Of a DNA stretch of 64,000 nt, positions 8,160-16,923 are shown piece by piece. Position 1 is the first letter of the stretch. Every line of letters starts with the position of its first letter. The notes under the pieces are model-generated. The model did no database searches and was not told where the DNA came from. It saw nothing but the letters and a program-made list of their open reading frames with translations. The translations under genes were made by a program, and so were the position numbers. Origin of the DNA: an uncultured Aquimarina sp. (GTDB taxonomy: Bacteria; Bacteroidota; Bacteroidia; Flavobacteriales; Flavobacteriaceae); assembly GCA_947496705.1 (NCBI GenBank), contig CANMDW010000007.1, forward strand, positions 62,001-126,000, given 5' to 3'.

Positions 8160-9500
8160 TTATGCTACTGCTTTACGGTTTTTACCAGTTTTCATTAGTC
8201 CGTCATAATGTCTGTTTAACAAATATGAATTTACCTGTTGCATCGTATCGATTGCTACACCTACCATAATCAATAATGATGTTCCTCCAAAAAACAAAGC
8301 CCATCCTGCTTGTACATTCAATAATTTGACCGCTACCGCAGGAAATATGGCAATCAATGCCAGAAAAATTGATCCTGGTAAAGTAATCTGGGACATAATT
8401 TTATCCAAAAACTCTGCCGTTTCACTTCCCGGGCGAATACCAGGGATAAAACCACCGCTGCGCTTTAAGTCATCGGCCATTTTATTTGTTGGTACTGTAA
8501 TAGCGGTATAGAAAAAAGTAAAGACTATGATTAACAATGCAAACACAATATTATACCACAGACCAAAAATATCACTAAATGCAGCAGTAACACCTTGTGC
8601 AGCTTCTGAATCGGATATTTGCGATGCTACCAAACCGGGAACAAACATAATTGCCTGAGCAAAAATGATAGGCATTACTCCAGATGCATTTAACTTTAAT
8701 GGTATATACTGACGGGATCCAAAGACATTTTTCTCATATCCGCCACCGGAAGTTCTCCTGGCATATTGTACAGGAATCTGACGCACGGCCATCACTAATA
8801 GTACAGAAAGCAAGATTATTACAAACCAAATTACCAATTCGATCAATACCATAATCATTCCTCCACCTTCGCCAGATGTTCTGGAAACAAAATTCTGAAC
8901 GAAGGATTGTGGCAGTGTTGCGATGATACCTACCATAATTAACAGGGAAATACCATTACCAATACCTTTGTCTGTGATTTTTTCTCCCAGCCACATTGCA
9001 AAAATACAACCCGTAGATATGATGATTACAGAAGACACAACAAAAAGTGTTTGGTTTTGAATAACAAAAGCTTCGGGAGGAAGCGTTGCAAACAAATTAT
9101 AAATATATCCAGGTCCTTGCACCAAAGTAATAGCGATTGTTAACCAACGCGTAATTTGATTGATCTTTTTTCGACCACTTTCTCCTTCTTTTTGAAGCTT
9201 TTGAAGATACGGTATAGCGATACCCATTAACTGTACAACAATAGAGGCCGAGATATATGGCATGATACCTAAAGCAAATACTGAAGCATTAGCAAAGGCA
9301 CCACCAGTAAATGCATTAAGCAACCCCAACAAACCATCCTGGGTTTGAGTTCCTAAGTTTGCCAATTCTGAGGCATCCACACCAGGAAGTACAACCTGTG
9401 CTCCAAAACGATAAACCAAAAGCAATCCCAGCGTTACCAGGATTCTGTTTTTTAGTTCTTCGATTTTCCAAATATTTTTTATTGTATCAATAAATTTCAT
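8160..9500 (-). CDS. secY: preprotein translocase subunit SecY
   Basis: Channel subunit of the Sec translocon in the inner membrane. It has 446 residues with about ten hydrophobic helices. It starts MKFIDTIKNIWKIEELKNRI and has the first-helix and plug region LVYRFGAQVVLPGVD, the cytoplasmic loop RQIPVQYARR, and ITVPTNKMADDLKRSGGFIPGIRPG before helix 7-8. It is 121 bases from rplO; that gap carries a GC-rich imperfect repeat near 9525-9553. Confidence 0.98.
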   Translation of the reverse strand: MKFIDTIKNIWKIEELKNRILVTLGLLLVYRFGAQVVLPGVDASELANLGTQTQDGLLGLLNAFTGGAFANASVFALGIMPYISASIVVQLMGIAIPYLQKLQKEGESGRKKINQITRWLTIAITLVQGPGYIYNLFATLPPEAFVIQNQTLFVVSSVIIISTGCIFAMWLGEKITDKGIGNGISLLIMVGIIATLPQSFVQNFVSRTSGEGGGMIMVLIELVIWFVIILLSVLLVMAVRQIPVQYARRTSGGGYEKNVFGSRQYIPLKLNASGVMPIIFAQAIMFVPGLVASQISDSEAAQGVTAAFSDIFGLWYNIVFALLIIVFTFFYTAITVPTNKMADDLKRSGGFIPGIRPGSETAEFLDKIMSQITLPGSIFLALIAIFPAVAVKLLNVQAGWALFFGGTSLLIMVGVAIDTMQQVNSYLLNRHYDGLMKTGKNRKAVA

Positions 9501-9621
9501 CAGTTTTTTATAAGGTTTTTATTGGTCAGGCCCGCGCCTTGCGGCAGACAGGTATATTATGCCATTAATCATATATAGTTGAAACCAACCAAATAGTTTT
9601 CACTCATTTCATGAATATCTG

Positions 9622-10074
9622 TTACAAGGTTACTGCTTCACCACCAGCTGCTTCGATAGCGGCCTTTGCGGTGGCTGTAAATTTATGAGCTGTGACTTTT
9701 AACTTTGCCTTCAATTCACCTCTTCCCAGTATCTTAACCAAATCATTTTTACCAGCAAGGCGTGTAGCCAAAATCACATCCAGATCAACAGTATCCTTAA
9801 TTTTGCCATCATCTACTAATTTCTGTAGCGTGTCCAAATTAATTCCTTGATACTCTTTTCTATTGATGTTCTTGAAACCAAATTTAGGGACACGTCTTTG
9901 AAGTGGCATTTGACCACCTTCAAAACCGATCTTTTTAGAATATCCAGAACGTGACTTTGCTCCTTTATGACCACGAGTAGCTGTTCCTCCTTTTCCAGAA
10001 CCTTGTCCACGACCAACTCGTTTACTGTTATTTTTTACTGAACCTGCAGCAGGTTTTAAGTTACTTAAATCCAT
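9622..10074 (-). CDS. rplO: 50S ribosomal protein L15
   Basis: Late-assembling large-subunit protein. It has 150 residues with the glycine-rich basic N-terminus (RVGRGQGSGKGGTATRGHKG), FEGGQMPLQRRVPKFGF and the C-terminal LKVTAHKFTATAKAAIEAAGG. It lies 9 bases after rpmD and before secY, the standard spc order. Confidence 0.98.
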   Translation of the reverse strand: MDLSNLKPAAGSVKNNSKRVGRGQGSGKGGTATRGHKGAKSRSGYSKKIGFEGGQMPLQRRVPKFGFKNINRKEYQGINLDTLQKLVDDGKIKDTVDLDVILATRLAGKNDLVKILGRGELKAKLKVTAHKFTATAKAAIEAAGGEAVTL

Positions 10075-10083
10075 GTGCTTATA

Positions 10084-10263
10084 TTATTTTGTTTCAACAG
10101 AAACTAAATGTTTAACTTTATTTACCATCCCAAGGATATTAGGAGTATCATCGTGCTCCACAACCTGACCGATCTTTCTAAGACCCAGAGCCTCTAAAGT
10201 TCTCTTTTGTCTTTGAGTGCGGTTAATTGCACTTTTTACTTTAGTAATTTTAATCTTTGCCAT
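10084..10263 (-). CDS. rpmD: 50S ribosomal protein L30
   Basis: A 59-residue protein read directly from the sequence: it starts MAKIKITKVKSAINRTQRQK and ends KVKHLVSVETK, with the family core LEALGLRKIGQVVEHDDTP. The length is normal for bacterial L30. It lies between rpsE (11 bases) and rplO (9 bases), the standard spc position. Confidence 0.96.
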   Translation of the reverse strand: MAKIKITKVKSAINRTQRQKRTLEALGLRKIGQVVEHDDTPNILGMVNKVKHLVSVETK

Positions 10264-10274
10264 CGTTCCTGAAT

Positions 10275-10799
10275 TTATCCTTTAAACACTTTTTCTAGTG
10301 AAACTCCTCGTTGATCTGCTACTTGACTTGCACTACGCATTTGTAACAAAGCATCAAACGTTGCTTTCACCACATTGTGCGGGTTAGACGATCCTTGATT
10401 TTTAGAAAGCACGTCGTGTACTCCAACGGCTTCCAATACTGCACGAATAGCTCCACCAGCGATTACCCCGGTACCAGTAGCAGCAGGCAAAAGCAATACT
10501 CTTGCTCCACCATACTTCCCTTTTTGTTCATGCGGTAAAGTACCTTTATGTAATGGAATACGAACTAAATTCTTTTTTGCATCTTCTACTGCCTTAGCGA
10601 TAGCTTCTGCCACCTCTTTAGACTTACCCAAACCGTGACCTACAACACCGTTTTCGTCACCTACAACTACAATTGCAGAGAAACCGAATGCTCTACCACC
10701 TTTGGTTACCTTGGTAACACGTTGTACACCAACTAAACGATCTTTGAGCTCTAGTCCACTTGGTTTTACTAATTCTGCGTTTTTATATTTCTGATACAT
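10275..10799 (-). CDS. rpsE: 30S ribosomal protein S5
   Basis: Small-subunit protein involved in decoding fidelity and the mRNA entry tunnel. It has 174 residues, with the double-stranded RNA-binding domain (DRLVGVQRVTKVTKGGRAFG), GDENGVVGHGLGKSKEV and the C-terminal domain AGGAIRAVLEAVGVHDVLSK. It lies 6 bases after rplR. Confidence 0.98.
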   Translation of the reverse strand: MYQKYKNAELVKPSGLELKDRLVGVQRVTKVTKGGRAFGFSAIVVVGDENGVVGHGLGKSKEVAEAIAKAVEDAKKNLVRIPLHKGTLPHEQKGKYGGARVLLLPAATGTGVIAGGAIRAVLEAVGVHDVLSKNQGSSNPHNVVKATFDALLQMRSASQVADQRGVSLEKVFKG

Positions 10800-10805
10800 A
10801 ATTTC

Positions 10806-11162
10806 TTAGAATTTAAGTCCTGCTTCTCTAGCTCCTTCTGCCAATGATTTTACTCTACCGTGATACAGGTATCCTCCTCTATCAAAGGATACTGTTTCAA
10901 CACCAGCTTTCTTAGCTTTTTCAGCAAGTGCTTTACCTACCAAGTTTGCTTTATCAATTTTATTTCCTGATGCTTTAGCAATGTCTTTATCTCTTGAAGA
11001 AGCAGCACTGATAGTTTTACCAGTTACATCGTCTATGATTTGCGCATAGATCTCTTTATTACTTCTAAAAACAGATAATCTAGGACGTTGTTCTGTTCCG
11101 CTTACGTTTCCGCGGATTCGTTTTCTTATCTTTAATCTTCTTAAATCTTTTGAGAATGCCAT
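10806..11162 (-). CDS. rplR: 50S ribosomal protein L18
   Basis: Binds 5S rRNA in the central protuberance. It has 118 residues, with RRLKIRKRIRGNVSGTEQRP, RLSVFRSNKEIYAQIID and FDRGGYLYHGRVKSLAEGAR. It lies 11 bases after rplF and 6 bases before rpsE. Confidence 0.98.
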   Translation of the reverse strand: MAFSKDLRRLKIRKRIRGNVSGTEQRPRLSVFRSNKEIYAQIIDDVTGKTISAASSRDKDIAKASGNKIDKANLVGKALAEKAKKAGVETVSFDRGGYLYHGRVKSLAEGAREAGLKF

Positions 11163-11173
11163 AACGTTAGCTA

Positions 11174-11716
11174 TTATGCAGATTTACCTGCTTTTCTTCT
11201 TAATTGTTCTCCTACGAATTTGATTCCCTTCCCTTTATAAGGCTCCGGCTTACGGAAGCTTCTGATCTTGGCAGCTACCTGACCTACCAATTGTTTATCA
11301 TGAGAAGTTAATTTTACGATAGGGTTTTTACCTTTTTCAGAAATCGTTTCCACTTTAATTTCTGGAGCAATATTTAATACGATGTTGTGTGAGAAACCGA
11401 GTGCTAAATCTAATTTCTGACCTTGATTAGTAGCTCTATAACCAACTCCTACCAACTCTAACTCTTTGGTAAATCCTTCAGAAACACCTATTATCATATT
11501 ATTGATCAAAGATCGGTATAAACCGTGCTTTGCTTTATGATCTTTGGCTTCACTGGGTCTTTCCAGAACTACCTGGCCTTCTTCCACTTTTACATCGATA
11601 CTATCGATCTCTTGAGAAAGTTCTCCTAATTTTCCTTTAACAGTAACAACATTACCTGTCACTTCAACAGTGACACCAGACGGAATAGTTACTGGATTTT
11701 TTCCTATTCTTGACAT
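11174..11716 (-). CDS. rplF: 50S ribosomal protein L6
   Basis: Large-subunit protein near the factor-binding site. It has 180 residues and two homologous L6 domains. It starts MSRIGKNPVTIPSGVTV and ends with the signature region IRSFRKPEPYKGKGIKF. It lies 20 bases after rpsH. Confidence 0.98.
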   Translation of the reverse strand: MSRIGKNPVTIPSGVTVEVTGNVVTVKGKLGELSQEIDSIDVKVEEGQVVLERPSEAKDHKAKHGLYRSLINNMIIGVSEGFTKELELVGVGYRATNQGQKLDLALGFSHNIVLNIAPEIKVETISEKGKNPIVKLTSHDKQLVGQVAAKIRSFRKPEPYKGKGIKFVGEQLRRKAGKSA

Positions 11717-11736
11717 TTCTTTTGTCTTTTATACTG

Positions 11737-12135
11737 TTAATATACGTAGCAAAGCAATTCACCACCTACATTCTCTTGCTTAGCCTGTTTACCAGTCATC
11801 ACGCCATGAGAAGTAGATACGATTGCAACACCTAATCCGTTAAGAATTCTTGGAATATCATTAGAACCCGAATATTTACGCAAACCAGGTTTACTGATTC
11901 TTTGTAATTGTTTTATGACAGGTTCTTTTGTCATCTTATCGTATTTAAGTGCTATCTTGATAGTACCCTGTACGGTATTATCTTCAAACTTGTAACTTAA
12001 AATATATCCCTGATCGAATAATATTTTAGTGATCTCTTTTTTAACCTTGGATGCAGGGATCTCAACCACTCTGTGCTGAGCACTATTTGCATTACGAATT
12101 CTGGTTAAATAATCTGCTATAGGATCTGTATTCAT
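11737..12135 (-). CDS. rpsH: 30S ribosomal protein S8
   Basis: Binds the central domain of 16S rRNA and represses the spc operon in E. coli. It has 132 residues, with DPIADYLTRIRNANSA, SKPGLRKYSGSNDIP and the C-terminal STSHGVMTGKQAKQENVGGE. The 79-base gap upstream (after rpsN) contains a 16-bp perfect palindrome CCCGATAGCTATCGGG at 12166-12181. Confidence 0.98.
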   Translation of the reverse strand: MNTDPIADYLTRIRNANSAQHRVVEIPASKVKKEITKILFDQGYILSYKFEDNTVQGTIKIALKYDKMTKEPVIKQLQRISKPGLRKYSGSNDIPRILNGLGVAIVSTSHGVMTGKQAKQENVGGELLCYVY

Positions 12136-12165
12136 TGTTTATACATTATGGTTTTGGTTTTCAGT

Positions 12166-12181
12166 CCCGATAGCTATCGGG
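12166..12181. repeat. 16-bp perfect palindrome between rpsN and rpsH
   Basis: CCCGATAGCTATCGGG, with no loop. The same 16 bases occur inside the inverted-repeat element at 62421-62592 (around 62468-62483). It interrupts otherwise tightly packed ribosomal genes. Confidence 0.8.
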
Positions 12182-12214
12182 GCCGAACCTTAAACCAATT
12201 AATTTACTTTATTA

Positions 12215-12484
12215 TTACCAACTAGCTTTTGTTACCCCGGGAATTAATCCTTTGTTTGCCATCTCTCTAAAGGTTACACGAGAAATTCCAAACTGGCGCA
12301 TATACCCTTTTGGTCTTCCTGTAAGCTTACAACGATTATGCTTACGGATAGGAGAAGCGTTTTTTGGTAACTTCTGCAATGCTTCATAATCTCCGGCTTC
12401 TTTTAAAGCTTTTCGTTTTTCGGCATACTTTGCTACGATTTTAGCTCTCTTCACCTCACGGGCTTTCATTGATTCTTTAGCCAT
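12215..12484 (-). CDS. rpsN: 30S ribosomal protein S14
   Basis: Head protein of the small subunit. It has 89 residues, the long zinc-free form: the single Cys in NRCKLTGRPKGYMRQFGISR is not part of a CxxC pair. The C-terminus is FREMANKGLIPGVTKASW. It lies 2 bases after rplE. Confidence 0.98.
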   Translation of the reverse strand: MAKESMKAREVKRAKIVAKYAEKRKALKEAGDYEALQKLPKNASPIRKHNRCKLTGRPKGYMRQFGISRVTFREMANKGLIPGVTKASW

Positions 12485-12486
12485 AA

Positions 12487-13038
12487 TTAATTATTTTTAA
12501 AAGGTAATCCTAGTTCGGTTAACAATGATTTTGCTTCTTTATCGGTTTTAGCCGAAGTTTCGAAAGTGACGTTCATTCCTGCAATTTTATTCACCTTATC
12601 GATATCGATCTCAGGGAAAATAATTTGCTCGGTAACTCCTAAAGAGTAATTACCTCTACCGTCAAAACCTGTGACTTTAATTCCGTTAAAATCCCTTACA
12701 CGTGGCAGGGCCGAAGTTATCAAACGATCTAAAAATTCGTACATTCTTTCTCCTCTTAACGTAACTTTTGCTCCAATTGGCATTCCTTTACGCAGTTTGA
12801 AAGATGCAACGTCTTTCTTAGAGATCGTTGCTATAGCTTTTTGACCGGTGATATTTGTTAATTCGTCTACTGCATAGTCTATTAACTTCTTATCTGCCAC
12901 AGCTGCGCCAACACCTCTGCTCAAAACAATTTTTTTAAGTTTCGGCACTTGCATCACATTACTATAGCTGAATTCTTCTGTAAGAGCAGACACTACTCTG
13001 TCTTTATACTCTTGTTTTAATCTTGGGATATAAGCCAT
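12487..13038 (-). CDS. rplE: 50S ribosomal protein L5
   Basis: Binds 5S rRNA and contacts P-site tRNA. It has 183 residues, starting MAYIPRLKQEYKDRV, with the motif VPKLKKIVLSRGVGAA, the signature GMPIGAKVTLRGERMYEFLD and FDGRGNYSLGVTEQIIFPEI. It is spaced by 2 bases from both rplX and rpsN, suggesting coupled translation. Confidence 0.98.
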   Translation of the reverse strand: MAYIPRLKQEYKDRVVSALTEEFSYSNVMQVPKLKKIVLSRGVGAAVADKKLIDYAVDELTNITGQKAIATISKKDVASFKLRKGMPIGAKVTLRGERMYEFLDRLITSALPRVRDFNGIKVTGFDGRGNYSLGVTEQIIFPEIDIDKVNKIAGMNVTFETSAKTDKEAKSLLTELGLPFKNN

Positions 13039-13040
13039 AA

Positions 13041-13352
13041 CTATATTACTTCATTAGATTTTTTAGAAAATCTCACTTTCTTATCTCCTTCTACTCTATA
13101 TCCTACTCTTGTCGTTTCTCCTTTTGAGGTTAACAATGATAAGTTGGATATATGAATAGGTGCTTCTTGCTTTACAATTCCACCTTGTGGATTAGTCGCA
13201 CTAGGCTTCTGGTGTTTTGAAACCAGGTTTACACCTTCTACGATCATCTTGTTCTTATCTTTCAATACTTTTTGTACTATACCTTCTTGACCTTTGTTGT
13301 CTCCTGCGATAACACGTACTGTATCTCCTGATTTAATTTTTAGCTTTGCCAT
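13041..13352 (-). CDS. rplX: 50S ribosomal protein L24
   Basis: Initiates large-subunit assembly at the 5' end of 23S rRNA. It has 103 residues from the ATG at 13352 (MAKLKIKSGDTVRVIAGDNKG, KOW motif), then VEGVNLVSKHQKPS. A GTG two codons upstream (13358) would add only Met-Lys; the ATG gives the normal N-terminus and is preferred. Confidence 0.97.
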   Translation of the reverse strand: MAKLKIKSGDTVRVIAGDNKGQEGIVQKVLKDKNKMIVEGVNLVSKHQKPSATNPQGGIVKQEAPIHISNLSLLTSKGETTRVGYRVEGDKKVRFSKKSNEVI

Positions 13353-13365
13353 CTTCACAATTTTA

Positions 13366-13734
13366 TTAAAGCACTTCTGGCGCTAGTGAAACAATCTTCA
13401 TGAATTGCTTATCACGAAGTTCTCTTGCTACAGGGCCAAAAACACGTGTTCCTCTCATTTCGCCGGCAGGGTTCAACAGAACACATGCATTATCATCGAA
13501 ACGAATATAAGAACCGTCTGGTCTGCGCACTTCTTTTTTGGTACGAACTACAACTGCAGTAGAAACTGCTCCTTTTTTAATGCTTCCATTTGGAGTTGCT
13601 TCTTTTACGCTGACAACGATTTTGTCTCCTACAGAGGCGTATCTTCTTTTTGTACCACCTAAAACACGAATTACTAAAACTTCTTTAGCTCCTGTGTTAT
13701 CTGCTACTTTTAATCTAGACTCTTGTTGTACCAT
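13366..13734 (-). CDS. rplN: 50S ribosomal protein L14
   Basis: Large-subunit protein that forms inter-subunit bridges and is the docking site of the silencing factor RsfS. It has 122 residues, starting MVQQESRLKVADNTGAKEVL, with VRTKKEVRRPDGSYIRFDDNA and the C-terminus RDKQFMKIVSLAPEVL. It lies 2 bases after rpsQ. Confidence 0.98.
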   Translation of the reverse strand: MVQQESRLKVADNTGAKEVLVIRVLGGTKRRYASVGDKIVVSVKEATPNGSIKKGAVSTAVVVRTKKEVRRPDGSYIRFDDNACVLLNPAGEMRGTRVFGPVARELRDKQFMKIVSLAPEVL

Positions 13735-13736
13735 AA

Positions 13737-13994
13737 TTACTTCGCTCTTTCAATTACTTCTACTAATCTCCAGCATTTGGTTTTACTCATAGGTCTTGTT
13801 TCCATGATCTTTACAGTATCACCAATATTGCAGTCATTTGTCTCATCGTGTGCAACGTATTTTTTCGTTTTCAACACGAACTTTCCGTACATCGGGTGTT
13901 TTACTTTTTTAACTTCAGAAACCACGATTGATTTCTGCATTTTGTTACTAGTAACAACTCCTATACGTTCTTTTCTTAAATTTCTTTTTTCCAT
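13737..13994 (-). CDS. rpsQ: 30S ribosomal protein S17
   Basis: Primary 16S rRNA-binding protein of the body of the small subunit. It has 85 residues, an OB fold with RKERIGVVTSNKMQKSIVV, HPMYGKFVLKTKKYVAHDE and GDTVKIMETRPMSKTKCWRL. It lies between rpmC and rplN. Confidence 0.98.
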   Translation of the reverse strand: MEKRNLRKERIGVVTSNKMQKSIVVSEVKKVKHPMYGKFVLKTKKYVAHDETNDCNIGDTVKIMETRPMSKTKCWRLVEVIERAK

Positions 13995-14006
13995 CTTTCA
14001 GCAGAA

Positions 14007-14201
14007 TTAACCGTTTAATTCTCTTTTTGTTAGCTCTGTAGCTATTCTTGCAATAGATCTTCTTACTTTACGTAACTGTAAAGGATTTTCTAATGGAGAC
14101 ATAGCGTGAGCCATTCTTAAATCTGAATACGCCTTTTGAGATTTACCAAGCTCTTCCTGTAATTCAGCTGTAGACAATTCTTTTACTTCTGATTGCTTCA
14201 T
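14007..14201 (-). CDS. rpmC: 50S ribosomal protein L29
   Basis: Lies at the peptide exit tunnel rim and docks trigger factor and SRP together with L23. It has 64 residues from the ATG at 14201 (MKQSEVKELSTAELQEELG), with MAHAMSPLENPLQLRKVRRS. A TTG three codons upstream is open, but the ATG gives the standard family start. Confidence 0.97.
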   Translation of the reverse strand: MKQSEVKELSTAELQEELGKSQKAYSDLRMAHAMSPLENPLQLRKVRRSIARIATELTKRELNG

Positions 14202-14212
14202 AGTTCTCAATT

Positions 14213-14632
14213 TTAAGCTTGATAATCTCTAGCTACGATAAACTTAGTTTTTACTGGAAGTTTTTGAGATGCAAGACGCAAAGCTTCTTTAGCTACGTCA
14301 AATGGCACACCACCGATCTCAAATAAAATCCTACCTGGTTTTACTACTGCTGCCCAGTATTCAACGGCACCTTTTCCTTTACCCATACGTACTTCAAGAG
14401 GCTTTTTTGTAATTGGTTTATCTGGGAAAATCTTAATCCACAGAGAACCTTCTCTTTTCATATAACGAGTTGCTGCAATACGTGCTGCTTCTATTTGTCT
14501 GGCAGTAACAAAACTTGAATCTAATGATTTGATTCCGAAAGTACCGTTTGAAAGCTCATGTCCTCTTTGAGAAAGACCTTTCATACGACCTTTTTGTTGC
14601 TTACGGAATTTTGTTCTTTTAGGCTGTAACAT
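14213..14632 (-). CDS. rplP: 50S ribosomal protein L16
   Basis: Large-subunit protein positioning A-site tRNA. It has 139 residues, with MLQPKRTKFRKQQKGRMKG, the signature KIFPDKPITKKPLEVRMGKG and GKGAVEYWAAVVKPGRI. The Arg in the YRGRMKG-type loop region appears as QQKGRMKG. It lies between rpsC and rpmC. Confidence 0.98.
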   Translation of the reverse strand: MLQPKRTKFRKQQKGRMKGLSQRGHELSNGTFGIKSLDSSFVTARQIEAARIAATRYMKREGSLWIKIFPDKPITKKPLEVRMGKGKGAVEYWAAVVKPGRILFEIGGVPFDVAKEALRLASQKLPVKTKFIVARDYQA

Positions 14633-14652
14633 TGTTCATTTACTTTAAAAAA

Positions 14653-15378
14653 TTACTTTCTACGACGTGATTTATTACCACCACCACTTCGTCCACCTCT
14701 GTCACCTTTTCCTTGTTTTTTGGATAAACCAACTAAAGGAGAAAGCTCTCTTTTTCCATATACTTCGCCTTTCATGATCCATACTTTCACACCCAATCTA
14801 CCATAAGTAGTATGTGCTTCTACCAAAGCATAATCTATGTCAGCTCTAAATGTTGATAAAGGAATACGACCTTCTTTATATGATTCTGAACGTGCCATTT
14901 CAGCTCCGTTCAAACGTCCTGAAATCTGGATTTTGATACCTTCTGCATTCATTCTCATTGCAGCCGCAATAGCCATCTTGATAGCACGACGATATGAAAT
15001 ACGACTTTCTATCTGTCTTGCCACACTGGATCCTACTAAAAATGCATCAAGTTCTGGTCTTTTGATTTCAAAAATATTGATCTGAACTTCTTTATCAGTA
15101 ATTTTTTTAAGCTCTTCTTTTAACTTGTCTACCTCCTGGCCACCTTTTCCGATAATAATACCAGGTCTGGCAGTGGTGATAGTAACGGTTACAAGTTTAA
15201 GCGTACGCTCGATAATTACTCTGGATACACTAGCTTTTGATAAACGTGCGTGTACATACTTTCTAATCTTATCGTCTTCGGCAAGTTTATCACCGTAGTC
15301 ATTACCTCCATACCAGTTGGATTCCCATCCTCTGATGATACCAAGGCGATTTCCGATTGGATTTGTCTTCTGTCCCAT
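14653..15378 (-). CDS. rpsC: 30S ribosomal protein S3
   Basis: Forms the mRNA entry channel with S4 and S5. It has 241 residues, starting MGQKTNPIGNRLGIIRGWES, with the KH domain core RPGIIIGKGGQEVDKLKEEL and the C-terminal domain DIDYALVEAHTTYGRLGVK. The tail is a Gly/Arg/Lys-rich stretch ending NKSRRRK. It lies 9 bases after rplV. Confidence 0.98.
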   Translation of the reverse strand: MGQKTNPIGNRLGIIRGWESNWYGGNDYGDKLAEDDKIRKYVHARLSKASVSRVIIERTLKLVTVTITTARPGIIIGKGGQEVDKLKEELKKITDKEVQINIFEIKRPELDAFLVGSSVARQIESRISYRRAIKMAIAAAMRMNAEGIKIQISGRLNGAEMARSESYKEGRIPLSTFRADIDYALVEAHTTYGRLGVKVWIMKGEVYGKRELSPLVGLSKKQGKGDRGGRSGGGNKSRRRK

Positions 15379-15387
15379 AGTTTACTA

Positions 15388-15795
15388 TTAGCTTTGTGTA
15401 TTATTGTTTGCTGCAACCACGATTGTCACGTGATTAGAGCGTTTTCTTATTCTGTGTGCACGACCTTGTGGAGCAGGACGAAGTCTTTTTAACATACTTC
15501 CTCCGTCTACACGGATCTCTTTAATAAAAAGATCAGCATCCTCGATGCTAGCGTCTTCATTTTTCGCCTGCCAGTTTGCTATTGCAGAAAGCAATAATTT
15601 TTCTAAACGACGTGATGCTTCTTTAGGGTTAAATCTAAGAATCTGAAGCGCTTTTTCAACTTTCACACCACGAACCAAATCAGCTACCAAACGCATCTTT
15701 CGAGGTGATGTAGGACAGTTATTAAGTTTAGCAAAAGCAAGTTGCTTTTTCTCCTCCTTAATTCTTTCTGCCATTTCTCTTTTACGAACTCCCAT
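15388..15795 (-). CDS. rplV: 50S ribosomal protein L22
   Basis: Its beta-hairpin lines the peptide exit tunnel and is the site of macrolide-resistance changes. It has 135 residues, with NNCPTSPRKMRLVADLVRG, RRLEKLLLSAIANWQAKNED and the hairpin and C-terminal signature RLRPAPQGRAHRIRKRSNHV. The N-terminal roughly 20 residues (MGVRKREMAERIKEEKKQL) form a short charged extension seen in relatives. Confidence 0.98.
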   Translation of the reverse strand: MGVRKREMAERIKEEKKQLAFAKLNNCPTSPRKMRLVADLVRGVKVEKALQILRFNPKEASRRLEKLLLSAIANWQAKNEDASIEDADLFIKEIRVDGGSMLKRLRPAPQGRAHRIRKRSNHVTIVVAANNNTQS

Positions 15796-15803
15796 GACTT
15801 AAA

Positions 15804-16082
15804 TTATTTTTTACCTTTATTTTTAGCACCCGCATGTCCTCTAAAAGAACGAGTTGGCGAAAATTCTCCTAATTTATGACCCACCATATTTTCGGTAATA
15901 TATACCGGTACAAACTGGCGACCATTATGAACTGCTATAGTTTGCCCTACAAAATCAGGTGTAATCATAGATGCTCTTGACCAAGTCTTGATAACAGACT
16001 TTTTATTAGCCTCTACATTTGCAGCTACTTTTTTCTCTAATTTATAGTGAACGTAAGGTCCTTTTTTTAATGAACGTGCCAT
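15804..16082 (-). CDS. rpsS: 30S ribosomal protein S19
   Basis: Head protein pairing with S13. It has 92 residues, starting MARSLKKGPYVHYKLEKKV, with KTWSRASMITPDFVGQTIAV and the signature VTENMVGHKLGEFSPTR-like region (seen as ITENMVGHKLGEFSPTRSF), then RGHAGAKNKGKK. Confidence 0.98.
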   Translation of the reverse strand: MARSLKKGPYVHYKLEKKVAANVEANKKSVIKTWSRASMITPDFVGQTIAVHNGRQFVPVYITENMVGHKLGEFSPTRSFRGHAGAKNKGKK

Positions 16083-16089
16083 ATCTTAT

Positions 16090-16914
16090 TTATTTCTTTC
16101 TACGTTCTACAATATATTTATTACTCGCTTTCGTCTTAGAACGGGTTCTGTATCCTTTTGCAGGAAGTCCTTTTCTAGAACGTGGGTGACCTCCGGAAGA
16201 ACGTCCTTCACCACCACCCATCGGGTGATCAACAGGGTTCATCGCTACTGGTCTTGTACGTGGACGACGACCTAGCCATCTGGTTCTACCCGCTTTACCT
16301 CCAACGATCAACTGGTGATCACTGTTAGAGACAGCTCCAACGGTAGCCATACAATTTACTAGTATCATTCTTACTTCACCAGAAGGCAATTTAACAGTTG
16401 CAAATTTACCATCTCTAGCCATTAACTGGGCGAATGACCCAGCACTACGTGCCATAACAGCACCTTGTCCCGGACGTAATTCGATACAAGAAATGATCGT
16501 ACCCAATGGGATGTCATTAAGCGGCATCGCATTCCCTATTTCGGGAGCAACATTGCTGCCAGAAACGACATTCTGACCTACCTGTAAACCATTCTGAGCG
16601 ATAACATAGCGCTTTTCACCATCCTGGTAATTTAGCAGCGCTATAAATGCAGTTCTGTTTGGATCGTATTCTATGGTTGCAACGGTAGCAGGGATTCCTT
16701 GCTTATCACGTTTAAAATCTATGATACGATACCTTCTTTTATGACCACCACCTTTGTAGCGCATGGTCATTTTTCCTTGACTGTTTCTACCACCAGTTCT
16801 TTTTTTCGGAGCTAATAAACTTTTCTCCGGCTTATCAGTAGTAATGGCGTCAAACCCATTCACTACTCTAAAACGCTGACCTGGGGTAATTGGTTTTAAT
16901 TTTCTTACTGACAT
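16090..16914 (-). CDS. rplB: 50S ribosomal protein L2
   Basis: Essential for subunit joining and peptidyl transferase integrity. It has 274 residues. It starts MSVRKLKPITPGQRFRVV and has the OB/SH3 core GRNSQGKMTMRYKGGGHKRR, and the highly conserved C-terminal MNPVDHPMGGGEGRSSGGH that carries the functionally important His. It lies between rplW and rpsS. Confidence 0.99.
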   Translation of the reverse strand: MSVRKLKPITPGQRFRVVNGFDAITTDKPEKSLLAPKKRTGGRNSQGKMTMRYKGGGHKRRYRIIDFKRDKQGIPATVATIEYDPNRTAFIALLNYQDGEKRYVIAQNGLQVGQNVVSGSNVAPEIGNAMPLNDIPLGTIISCIELRPGQGAVMARSAGSFAQLMARDGKFATVKLPSGEVRMILVNCMATVGAVSNSDHQLIVGGKAGRTRWLGRRPRTRPVAMNPVDHPMGGGEGRSSGGHPRSRKGLPAKGYRTRSKTKASNKYIVERRKK

Positions 16915-16923
16915 TTTCTAGTC